Shown here piece after piece: positions 16,953 through 23,938 of a DNA stretch of 36,078 bases. The stretch is taken from NCBI GenBank assembly GCA_002796125.1, contig PCWA01000111.1:1-36078 (forward strand), read 5' to 3'. Numbering within the stretch: the first letter of the stretch is position 1; every line of letters begins with the position of its first letter. The position numbers and the translations under genes are program-made. The DNA comes from Candidatus Ghiorseimicrobium undicola. Lineage in GTDB: Bacteria > Omnitrophota > Gorgyraeia > Ghiorseimicrobiales > Ghiorseimicrobiaceae. The notes under the pieces were generated by a model. It was given only the letters and a program-made list of their open reading frames with translations. It made no database searches and was not told the DNA's origin.

Positions 16953-17297
16953 ATGAAAAGAAAAGACAGGGTACGGGAACTTGTAAGAGAAGAGGCGGGC
17001 AAGATTATGCAAGAAGAACTAAATGACCCCCGCCTTGGTTTTATTACTATAACGCGGGTTGAAATGACCGATGATTTGCGTTATGCTAAAATATATTATA
17101 GCGTCTTAGGTACGCCAAAACAGGAAAAAGATACTATTTTGGCAATGAATTCGGCATCCGGCTTTATCCGTAAACTTATTGCCGAGCGCATAGGGCTTCG
17201 TTTCGCGCCCGATATCAGCCTAAAGCTGGATAAATCCGCGAAAGAGGCAATGCGTTTGGACGAAATATTTAAGGATATAGAAAATGAGCATAAATAA
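16953..17297 (+). CDS. rbfA: 30S ribosome-binding factor A
   Basis: RbfA of 114 residues, a KH-fold protein that helps 16S rRNA 5'-end maturation of the 30S subunit. Typical features are the N-terminal RVRELVREEAGKIMQEELNDPRLGFITI and the DLRYAKIYYSV segment, followed by the helix with ASGFIRKLIAERIGLRFAP and the conserved PDISLKLDKS. GAGGAGA (16939-16945) is its ribosome site. It overlaps the DHH phosphoesterase start by 14 bases; in many bacteria rbfA, nrnA and truB form the same cluster. Confidence 0.96.
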   Translation: MKRKDRVRELVREEAGKIMQEELNDPRLGFITITRVEMTDDLRYAKIYYSVLGTPKQEKDTILAMNSASGFIRKLIAERIGLRFAPDISLKLDKSAKEAMRLDEIFKDIENEHK

Positions 17298-18243
17298 AAT
17301 TATAAAGGCGATAGACAGGTATGACAGTTTTTTAATTACTTCGCATATAGGCCTGGAAGGCGATGCCTTAGGCAGCGAGCTTGCCTTGGCATATCTTTTA
17401 AAGAAAAAAGGTAAAAATGCGGTTATAGTAAATGAAGATGGCGTTCCTCAAAATTATATGTTTTTAGAAGATAAGCGCTTTATCAAACCATTATACGCTA
17501 AGATAAAAAAGCCGGAGGCAGTATTTATTTTGGATTGTTCCGACATGTCCAGGTGCGGCAAGGTTTCCGGGATTATGCCGCAGGATGCGCCGCTAGTATC
17601 CATAGACCATCACATAAGTAACATGTGTTTTGGAGATATTAATTGGGTTGAAGCCAAAAGTTCATCGACAGGAGAAATGATTTATAAGCTATACAAAAAA
17701 ATGAATATCCCATTTGAGCGCAAGGCCGCTATCTGTTTATATACGGCGATACTTACCGATACCGGTTCATTTAGATATTCTGCCACAAGTTCCTATACGC
17801 ACCAGGCGGCGGCTGAGCTGCTTAAGTTTAATATCGCGCCGGACGATATTTATAAAAAAGTATATGAATGTAATTCTTATTCCGACATCATTATGTTTAA
17901 GAAAGCCCTGGATACTTTAACTATAGATGATACCGGCAAAATTGCCTGGCTAAAGATGGATATGGATTTGCCTGATTCTCAAAGTTGTTTTGATCAAACC
18001 GATAATGTTATGGATTTTGCCCGGAGAATAAAAGATATCAGAGCATGTTTTTTATTAAGGAGAGCGAAGAATAAAAATGAAGTACGTGTTAATCTACGCT
18101 CAAAGGGCAATGTAGACGTAAGTAAGGTAGCGCGTTTTTTTGGAGGGGGCGGCCATAGAAATGCCAGCGGCTGTACCGTAAAAGGTAGTTTTGCCGAAGT
18201 AGAAAGTTTGGTATTTAAACAAGTAAAAAAGGCTATAAAATAA
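17284..18243 (+). CDS. nrnA: DHH-family phosphoesterase (NrnA/pAp phosphatase-like)
   Basis: A bifunctional oligoribonuclease/pAp phosphatase-type DHH protein of 319 residues. It would degrade nanoRNA to mononucleotides, and perhaps pAp to AMP, using Mn2+. The DHH domain shows HIGLEGDALGSE (H21, D27), DCSD (D84, D87) and IDHH (D108-H110). The DHHA1 domain ends with GGGGHRNASG near residues 289-298, which binds the substrate. The start overlaps rbfA by 14 bases, so the genes are translationally coupled. The rbfA-nrnA-truB-ribF order is a common bacterial arrangement and supports the NrnA assignment over other DHH enzymes such as RecJ. Confidence 0.9.
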   Translation: MSINKIIKAIDRYDSFLITSHIGLEGDALGSELALAYLLKKKGKNAVIVNEDGVPQNYMFLEDKRFIKPLYAKIKKPEAVFILDCSDMSRCGKVSGIMPQDAPLVSIDHHISNMCFGDINWVEAKSSSTGEMIYKLYKKMNIPFERKAAICLYTAILTDTGSFRYSATSSYTHQAAAELLKFNIAPDDIYKKVYECNSYSDIIMFKKALDTLTIDDTGKIAWLKMDMDLPDSQSCFDQTDNVMDFARRIKDIRACFLLRRAKNKNEVRVNLRSKGNVDVSKVARFFGGGGHRNASGCTVKGSFAEVESLVFKQVKKAIK

Positions 18244-18248
18244 ATTTA

Positions 18249-18275
18249 CATTTTGCAATTTTGCATTTTGCATTA
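18249..18275 (+). repeat. Heptad stutter repeat before truB
   Basis: CATTTTG, CAATTTTG, CATTTTG, then CATT: 7-bp units with one base inserted in the second. It lies in the 51-base gap between the DHH phosphoesterase and truB. Confidence 0.75.
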
Positions 18276-18294
18276 TAAATTTTAAATTCTTAAG

Positions 18295-18954
18295 ATGGAT
18301 GGAATACTAATTATAAACAAGCCTCAGGGCATAACCTCTCACGATGTGGTTGATTTTGTGCGTAAAAGGTTTAATATGAAGAAGGTTGGCCATGCCGGCA
18401 GCCTTGATCCTTTAGCAACAGGGGTTTTATTGATATTGTTAGGCCGCGCAACCAGGCTTTTTAATTCTTTTACGAAGATGGATAAGATTTATGAAGCAAC
18501 GCTAACTTTAGGCAGCATGACCGATACGGGTGATTCCTGCGGAAAAATTATTAAAACTTTCTCCTGCGGTAATATCACTGAGAGTAAAATAAAAGAGGTC
18601 CTTGAAAAGTTTATAGGAAAGATGAGGCAGGTTCCGCCTATGGTTTCGGCATTGAAATATAAAGGTAAGCCTCTGTATAAATTGGCAAGGGCCGGAATAG
18701 AAGTGCCGCGTAGCCCCCGGGAAATAACAATCTATGAAATCAAGCTTTTGGAATTTTTCATGCCAAATATATCATTTGAAGTAAAATGTTCTAAAGGTAC
18801 CTATGTGCGTACTTTAGGCGAGGATATTGCAAGCGCGTTAGGCTGCGGCGGGCATATTTCGAAAATAACGCGGATTGCGATAGGTGAATTTCACATAGAA
18901 GACAGTGTTTTTCTCGATAAAATAAATGAAAGTCATCTACGGGCTTGGCAATAA
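18295..18954 (+). CDS. truB: tRNA pseudouridine-55 synthase TruB
   Basis: TruB makes pseudouridine 55 in the T-loop of tRNAs. The 219-residue protein shows the start LIINKPQGITSHDVVDFVR and HAGSLDPLATGVLL, with catalytic D38. TYVRTLGEDI and MVSALKYKGKPLYKLAR also match. It is short: the catalytic domain is complete but a C-terminal PUA domain is absent, as in many small TruB proteins. Its end overlaps ribF by 29 bases. The upstream heptad repeat may explain the lack of a Shine-Dalgarno sequence. Confidence 0.96.
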   Translation: MDGILIINKPQGITSHDVVDFVRKRFNMKKVGHAGSLDPLATGVLLILLGRATRLFNSFTKMDKIYEATLTLGSMTDTGDSCGKIIKTFSCGNITESKIKEVLEKFIGKMRQVPPMVSALKYKGKPLYKLARAGIEVPRSPREITIYEIKLLEFFMPNISFEVKCSKGTYVRTLGEDIASALGCGGHISKITRIAIGEFHIEDSVFLDKINESHLRAWQ

Positions 18955-19897
18955 AGCCGCGCAATATATCTATAATAAGCCATGTGTGGCGCTGGGTATT
19001 TTTGACGGCGTGCATTTAGGGCACCGGCATGTTTTGGCTTCCCTTGTCAGAGAAGCCAAAAAAACCGGTAAAGAAGCTGTTTGTATTACTTTCTTCCCGC
19101 ACCCATTAAAAATATTGAGCTCCAAGAATATATTCATACATCTCGTTTCTCTTCCTCACCGTTTAAAATTAATCCAAGAGTTAGGCGTTGATGTTTGTAT
19201 CGTAATTAATTTTAACAGGGATTTTGCGCGCATAAGGCCGGAAGAGTTTATTAAGATTTTAGCCGATGTAGTCAAACCTTACGCTATTTTTGTCGGCAGT
19301 AATTTTACATTCGGCAGGGCCGCTTCAGGAGATATTAAACTGCTTAAGAAATTAGCAAAAAAATTTAATTTTAAAGTAAGGGATATTTCTCCTTTAAAAT
19401 TAGACGGAAAAATTATATCCAGCACGCTTATCCGCGGCTTGATAAAAGAGGGGAATTTGATTTTAGCGAAGAAATATCTGGGGAGAAACATTTCTATCTT
19501 GGGCAGGGTTATCAAGGGTAAATCCGTGGGCAGGCGGTTAGGTTATCATACGGCTAATATAGATACTGAAGGCGAGGTTATCCCTCCTGCCGGCGTTTAT
19601 GCCGTAAAAGTAAAATTAGTTAATCCTGATTTATATTCTGAAAGATTTGCATATAATAAAAAATATTACGGTATTGCTTATATCGGCACAAGCCCAACAA
19701 TGAAATTTCACTACCGCCTAAACCGCCTGGAAGTTTACATATTCAATTTCAAGGCTAACATTTATAATAAATTATTGGAGGCCGAATTTATAGCAAAAAT
19801 AAGAGAGGAGGTTAAATTTTCTTCTTTAGAGCTTCTGGCTGCTCAAATTAAAAAAGATGTAAATAAAGCCAAGCATATTCTAACCAGCCTTTTTTAG
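18926..19897 (+). CDS. ribF: Bifunctional riboflavin kinase / FAD synthetase
   Basis: RibF of 323 residues makes FMN and FAD from riboflavin and ATP. The N-terminal FMN adenylyltransferase domain has GIFDGVHLGHRHVL (about residues 24-37, with the HxGH nucleotidyl-transfer motif) and FFPHP. The C-terminal kinase domain has GRVIKGKSVGRRLGYHTANI near residue 198, and the expected PAGVYAV strand follows. It starts inside truB (29-base overlap), so translation is coupled. No FMN riboswitch is seen here. It is followed by a 328-base gene-free stretch containing the control region of the dcw cluster. Confidence 0.95.
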   Translation: MKVIYGLGNKAAQYIYNKPCVALGIFDGVHLGHRHVLASLVREAKKTGKEAVCITFFPHPLKILSSKNIFIHLVSLPHRLKLIQELGVDVCIVINFNRDFARIRPEEFIKILADVVKPYAIFVGSNFTFGRAASGDIKLLKKLAKKFNFKVRDISPLKLDGKIISSTLIRGLIKEGNLILAKKYLGRNISILGRVIKGKSVGRRLGYHTANIDTEGEVIPPAGVYAVKVKLVNPDLYSERFAYNKKYYGIAYIGTSPTMKFHYRLNRLEVYIFNFKANIYNKLLEAEFIAKIREEVKFSSLELLAAQIKKDVNKAKHILTSLF

Positions 19898-20007
19898 TTT
19901 TTTCCTAAAATAACCACGGAATATAATTTTCTACAGAAAATAACCCATACCATATAAGCCATACAATATATATTTTAATACTACTTGTTGTATTGTAGCG
20001 AGTTAAG

Positions 20008-20037
20008 AAAATTTTGCTATTTTAAGGGCAAAATTTT
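20008..20037 (+). promoter_or_regulatory. 10-bp inverted repeat abutting the mraZ -35 box
   Basis: AAAATTTTGC (20008-20017) and GCAAAATTTT (20028-20037) form a perfect inverted repeat with a 10-base spacer, three bases upstream of the -35 box. It may be an operator, an AT-rich UP-like element or the end of the ribF transcript. Confidence 0.5.
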
Positions 20038-20040
20038 GTC

Positions 20041-20069
20041 TTGACATGTGGAGTGTAATTGTCTATACT
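20041..20069 (+). promoter_or_regulatory. dcw cluster promoter (upstream of mraZ)
   Basis: A consensus TTGACA (20041-20046), exactly 17 bases and TATACT (20064-20069). This is the best promoter in the window. Transcription would start near 20076, giving a leader of about 150 bases before mraZ. Confidence 0.85.
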
Positions 20070-20076
20070 TTGCTAT

Positions 20077-20102
20077 AAGTGGAGCAAAGTGGTTTAAAGT
20101 GG
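20077..20102 (+). promoter_or_regulatory. Triple MraZ-binding box
   Basis: AAGTGG occurs at 20077, 20087 and 20097 with an exact 10-bp period, one helical turn each. MraZ proteins bind such direct repeats (AAAGTG or TGGG cores) upstream of their own gene. The boxes sit at the predicted start site, so repression of the whole cluster by MraZ is likely. Confidence 0.8.
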
Positions 20103-20204
20103 TTGAAGCCGCAATTCATGTTCGCTGCCGTTCTATAAATTGCTTGGCTGAAACCACCCAACATTTATTTTTACCCCAGCTTTTATTAGTAAAATAAGTG
20201 CTGG
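20099..20204 (+). ncRNA. Structured 5' leader of the mraZ transcript
   Basis: A first stem-loop (20099-20157) pairs GTGGTT with AACCAC, AGCC with GGCT and GCAATT with AATTGC. A GA/GA 2x2 internal loop (tandem sheared G-A pairs possible) and a two-base TT bulge separate these helices, under a 21-base loop. A second hairpin (20176-20204) pairs CCAGC with GCTGG and TTATT with AATAA. Both lie between promoter and start codon. I match no known riboswitch class. The fold was found by eye and needs covariation support. Confidence 0.5.
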
Positions 20205-20225
20205 ATAAATTCAAACACATAACTT

Positions 20226-20660
20226 ATGTTTTATGGCGAATATAAACATAGTATTGACCGTAAGGGCAGAATAATACTGCCGGCCAAGTTTCGTGAAACG
20301 GCGGGCGTAAATTTCATAGAAAAGTTTTTCGTTACCCGGGGCCTGGATAAATGTTTATTTATGTTTACTGAAGATGAATGGAAATCCCAGGAGCAGAAAT
20401 TTAAAACAATGCCTTTTACGAAGCAGGAAGCCAGGCGTTTTAACAGGGTATATTTTTCCGGCGCGGTAGAAGTGATTCCCGATAAGCAAGGGAGGATTCT
20501 GCTGCCGCAATATTTAAAAGATTTTGCCGGAATAGAAAGGGAAATAGTGATAATAGGCGTGGCAAATAGAATAGAGATCTGGGATAAATTGTTATGGAGT
20601 GAGTTTTATAAAGCAGCGCGCGAAGATTTCGAAGGCATCGCAGAAAAGCTATTAGAATAA
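20226..20660 (+). CDS. mraZ: Transcriptional regulator MraZ
   Basis: MraZ of 144 residues, two tandem AbrB-like (SpoVT/MraZ) domains that assemble into a ring and bind direct repeats upstream of the dcw cluster. The first domain starts GEYKHSIDRKGRIILPAKFRE. The second, about 50-60 residues later, has VEVIPDKQGRILLPQYLKDFA. The DxKGR signature is in both. Three AAGTGG boxes with 10-bp spacing precede the gene, consistent with autoregulation. No Shine-Dalgarno sequence is obvious before ATG 20226, but the N-terminus MFYGEY is standard. It heads the cell-wall cluster as in most bacteria. Confidence 0.96.
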   Translation: MFYGEYKHSIDRKGRIILPAKFRETAGVNFIEKFFVTRGLDKCLFMFTEDEWKSQEQKFKTMPFTKQEARRFNRVYFSGAVEVIPDKQGRILLPQYLKDFAGIEREIVIIGVANRIEIWDKLLWSEFYKAAREDFEGIAEKLLE

Positions 20661-20683
20661 TAATAAATTATTAGATTTTTGAG

Positions 20684-20749
20684 TTGTTGCATTGTTGCGT
20701 GGTTATGTTGCTGAAATCAATACGACAATATCGCAATGGAACAATATAG
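20684..20749 (+). repeat. Octad stutter repeat before rsmH
   Basis: Two runs of 8-mers. TTGTTGCA, TTGTTGCG, TGGTTATG and TTGCTGAA lie at 20684-20715. Then CAATACGA, CAATATCG, CAATGGAA and CAATATAG lie at 20718-20749. The second run is roughly the reverse complement of the first, so the RNA could fold into an imperfect hairpin just before the rsmH start. Confidence 0.65.
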
Positions 20750-20761
20750 CCATAAAAATAA

Positions 20762-21646
20762 ATGAGGCACAAACCGGTAATGATGGATGAAGTAATAAAG
20801 TCATTGAACCTAAGGCCGCAGAGTACAGTTGTCGATTGCACTGTAGGTACCGGAGGCCATAGTATAGAAATTTTAAAGCATATAACGCCCAAGGGCAGGC
20901 TTATTGCCATAGACAGGGATAAGGAATCTTTGGAATGCGCAAAGGAAGAGCTCAAAGAGTATGGCGGCTCTACCATATTTGTTCACAATGATTTTAGAAA
21001 CATCGATAGAATATTGGATGATTTACAGATAGAAAAAGTAGATGCTATTTTATTTGATTTGGGTATTTCGTCGTTTCAACTGGAAGCAGCCGATAGGGGT
21101 TTTAGTATAAAAAACGATGGGCCTTTGGATATGAGGATGGATAGATCGAGCTATATTTCTGCTTATGACCTTGTGAATAATCTTACCGAAGAAGAGATTT
21201 CTTCCATTCTTAGGGCCTTTGGCCAGGAAAGATGGCATAACCGTATTGCCAGGCACTTGGTAAGAGCAAGAGTAAGCCAGCCCATTGCTACCACGGGGCA
21301 GCTTAGTTCCATTATACTAAAAGCCATACCGCATGGTTTGAGCCATTCTAAGATACATCCGGCTACAAGGTCATTTCAGGCGTTTCGAATTGCTGTAAAT
21401 CGGGAGCTGGAATCATTGGAAGAAGCTTTGAGAAAAGCCGTAAATTATTTAAGCAAGGGCGGCCGGATGAGCGTGATTGCGTTTCATTCGCTGGAGGATA
21501 GAATAGTAAAAAATACGTTTAAAAAATTTTTCCGTGAAGGCAGAGTAAATTTAGTTAATAATAAGCCGGTTATTCCCGAGGCGGAAGAAATTCTGGTTAA
21601 CCCGCGCGCGCGCTCTGCCAAATTGAGGACAATAGAAAGAATATAA
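20762..21646 (+). CDS. rsmH: 16S rRNA (cytosine-1402 N4) methyltransferase RsmH
   Basis: RsmH (MraW) of 294 residues methylates the N4 of C1402 in the 30S decoding centre using S-adenosylmethionine. It starts with the family N-terminus RHKPVMMDEVIKSL, followed by the SAM motif DCTVGTGGHS (25-34), DRDKE, and LFDLGISSFQLE. The C-terminal part has the RDxR-like AFHSLEDRIVKNTFK and ends ARSAKLRTIERI. All family blocks are intact. ATG 20762 follows the octad repeat without a clear ribosome site. The ftsL-like gene starts immediately after its stop. Confidence 0.97.
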   Translation: MRHKPVMMDEVIKSLNLRPQSTVVDCTVGTGGHSIEILKHITPKGRLIAIDRDKESLECAKEELKEYGGSTIFVHNDFRNIDRILDDLQIEKVDAILFDLGISSFQLEAADRGFSIKNDGPLDMRMDRSSYISAYDLVNNLTEEEISSILRAFGQERWHNRIARHLVRARVSQPIATTGQLSSIILKAIPHGLSHSKIHPATRSFQAFRIAVNRELESLEEALRKAVNYLSKGGRMSVIAFHSLEDRIVKNTFKKFFREGRVNLVNNKPVIPEAEEILVNPRARSAKLRTIERI

Positions 21647-22051
21647 ATGATTATTGCTAAAACTATAAGGTTAATCTTAATAAGTACGGCTATATGCGTA
21701 TTTTGTGTTTGGCAACAGACACAGATTGTAAAGCTTTCTTATAATAAGCAAGATAAAATCAGCTTATGCAGCCAGCTTCTTGACCGTAATACATTTTTAA
21801 GATATAATTTAATGATGCTGGAATCATCAGGCAATTTAAGCAAAAGCCTTGTGACTTTCGACGATAGTTATGAAATGCCTCATTTTTCACAAATAGTAGA
21901 TTTACGCAGCCGCCAGGAAAAAGATAGGCTGGCTCTTAATGCCGCAAAGAGATATTCGCAAGTACAGCAAAATAAAGAAAAACCCAATTTGTTTTTAAGC
22001 TTGTTTAGCCCGCGTTCTCAAGCAGAGGCCCAGATACAAAAAACCAGATAA
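21647..22051 (+). CDS. ftsL: FtsL-like divisome protein
   Basis: A 134-residue bitopic membrane protein, placed exactly where ftsL lies in the dcw cluster (between rsmH and the division transpeptidase gene). Residues 5-22 form one transmembrane helix (TIRLILISTAICVFCVW), with a short cytoplasmic start. The periplasmic part begins with a helical, coiled-coil-like stretch rich in L, K and Q. Sequence identity to known FtsL is low, as is normal for this family, so the assignment rests on position, size and topology. FtsL would bridge FtsQ/FtsB and FtsW/FtsI. It starts directly after the rsmH stop. Confidence 0.65.
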   Translation: MIIAKTIRLILISTAICVFCVWQQTQIVKLSYNKQDKISLCSQLLDRNTFLRYNLMMLESSGNLSKSLVTFDDSYEMPHFSQIVDLRSRQEKDRLALNAAKRYSQVQQNKEKPNLFLSLFSPRSQAEAQIQKTR

Positions 22052-22064
22052 GTTTGTTATATAA

Positions 22065-22095
22065 GCACTCGTATTGCAACGAGGCAATAGAGTGC
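22065..22095 (+). promoter_or_regulatory. Strong hairpin between ftsL and ftsI
   Basis: GCACTC and TATTGC pair with GCAATA and GAGTGC (12 pairs, one bulged G at 22071) around a six-base loop. It lies in a 186-base gap before the ftsI start. A second small TGCGT/ACGCA hairpin follows near 22113-22127. No T-run is present. It could be an RNA processing or stability site within the operon. Confidence 0.45.
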
Positions 22096-22237
22096 GGTAG
22101 TATTGATTCTTGCGTTAATGACGCAGGCGTTTATTGCTTTAACATGGACTTTGAGGCTTATAATAGACGGCTGTTTTATGCAATATATACAGAGTCAATA
22201 ATATAACATTAATAATAGATACTCGTGGTATCCTATC

Positions 22238-23938
22238 GTGCATATCAGAAGCCATCATCGCCGTTTTTACGCGGTATTCTTTTGCTTCCTTTTTTTATTC
22301 TTTTTGCTTTCTTTACGCCTGATCTTCATATATTCTTTCCGGTCTAAATATTTAATCACACTAGCGGAAAAACAGCATAATTTTTTCACGGAGCTCGAAC
22401 CCAGGCGCGGGACTATATTTGATAAAAATTTTCGTCCGCAAGCTTTAAATATAGCCTGTGATTCTCTCTATGCCATGCCGCTTAAGATTAAAAATAAGCA
22501 GATCTCAGCGGAAAAGCTTCATCAAATATTGGGTTTAGAGAGTAATTATATTCTCGAAAGGATTAGCCGCAATAAATCTTTTATTTGGATTAGCCGAAAA
22601 CTTTCTCCCGATAAAATCAAGAAAATCGAAGAAGAGAATATTAAAGGCTTAGGTTTTTTAAGGGAAAGCAAGAGGTGTTACCCTAATAAAGAATTATCCA
22701 GCCATCTTTTGGGTTTTGCCGGCATAGATAATAGCGGGTTAGAGGGGCTGGAATTGGCCTATGATAGATATTTACGCGGTGAGCCCGGATGGCTAAGGAG
22801 CATGAGGGATGCCAAACAGCGGACAGTACCGATATATGAGAAGTTTATCCCTGCCCGCGACGGATATGATTTGGTGCTGACAATAGATGAAGTAATACAA
22901 TTTATTGCCGAGTATGAATTAGATAGAGTATATAAGGAGTCGCGCGCGAAATCAGCAATAATAATCATCATGGATCCTTATACCGGCGGCATACTTGCGC
23001 TTGCCAATAGGCCGGCACTTGATTTAAATAATGTTGGCGCTTATAATAAAGAAGACCGGCGTAATAGGGCCGTAACTGATTATTTTGAGCCGGGTTCCGT
23101 TTTTAAAATAGTAACTGCTTCAGCCGCGTTAGAGGAGGGGCGTGTAAGTCTTGATGATAAGTTTTTTTGCGAAAACGGAGAATACCGGGTTGGTAATCAT
23201 GTTTTGCATGATCATACGCCTCACGCTTGGCTTAGTTTCCTTAAGGTGATTTCTGAATCGAGTAATATCGGTACAACTAAAGTCGCGCAGATGCTGGGGC
23301 CGGATATAATCTATAGATATGCCAGGCGTTTCGGTTTTGGTGATTTTACCGGCGTTGACATGCCTGGCGAGGTTCAGGGAGTATTAAAACTTCCTTCTTC
23401 TTGGTCGAAAACTTCCATTGGAGCCATTCCTATAGGGCAGGAAGTATGTGTTACCGCTTTGCAGCTTGTTAATATGGTATCCGCTATAGCCAATAATGGT
23501 TTATTGTATAAGCCGTATGTGGTTTCTGAAATCCGCGATAAAGCAGGGGAGATTATTAAAAAGTTTCAGCCTCAGGTTTTGCGTAGGGTTATATCTGAAG
23601 AGACAGCATATAAGATGAAACAGATTTTGGCAGATGTAGTGGCGGAAGGCACGGGAAGGTTAGCCCGCCTGTCTAATTTTGAAGTTGCGGGTAAAACCGG
23701 CACAGCGCAAAAAATAGAAAATGGCACTTATTCGCATACAAGTTTCATCGCTACTTTTCTGGGGTTTGTGCCCGTGGAAAATCCGCGCATTGCCATGGTT
23801 GTGATAGTCGATGATCCAAAAGGCACGCATTTCGGCGGGACGGTATCCGCCCCGGTTTTTAAAAGAGTAGCCGATAAAGTATTAAAATACCTTAACGCGT
23901 CGGAGAATTTGGAGATAGTCCGCCATGAAATTAAGTGA
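22238..23938 (+). CDS. ftsI: Division-specific peptidoglycan transpeptidase (FtsI/PBP3-like)
   Basis: A class B penicillin-binding protein of 566 residues that cross-links septal peptidoglycan, acting with FtsW. An N-terminal membrane anchor (about residues 10-30, FFCFLFLFFLLSLRLIFIY) leads to the pedestal dimerisation domain. The transpeptidase domain has the active-site S287-V-F-K290, then S341-S-N343 and K486-T-G488. No PASTA repeats follow, in keeping with a Gram-negative type. The start is GTG 22238, without a strong ribosome site. The gene overlaps murE by 14 bases. Position in the dcw order fixes the name. Confidence 0.93.
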   Translation: MHIRSHHRRFYAVFFCFLFLFFLLSLRLIFIYSFRSKYLITLAEKQHNFFTELEPRRGTIFDKNFRPQALNIACDSLYAMPLKIKNKQISAEKLHQILGLESNYILERISRNKSFIWISRKLSPDKIKKIEEENIKGLGFLRESKRCYPNKELSSHLLGFAGIDNSGLEGLELAYDRYLRGEPGWLRSMRDAKQRTVPIYEKFIPARDGYDLVLTIDEVIQFIAEYELDRVYKESRAKSAIIIIMDPYTGGILALANRPALDLNNVGAYNKEDRRNRAVTDYFEPGSVFKIVTASAALEEGRVSLDDKFFCENGEYRVGNHVLHDHTPHAWLSFLKVISESSNIGTTKVAQMLGPDIIYRYARRFGFGDFTGVDMPGEVQGVLKLPSSWSKTSIGAIPIGQEVCVTALQLVNMVSAIANNGLLYKPYVVSEIRDKAGEIIKKFQPQVLRRVISEETAYKMKQILADVVAEGTGRLARLSNFEVAGKTGTAQKIENGTYSHTSFIATFLGFVPVENPRIAMVVIVDDPKGTHFGGTVSAPVFKRVADKVLKYLNASENLEIVRHEIK

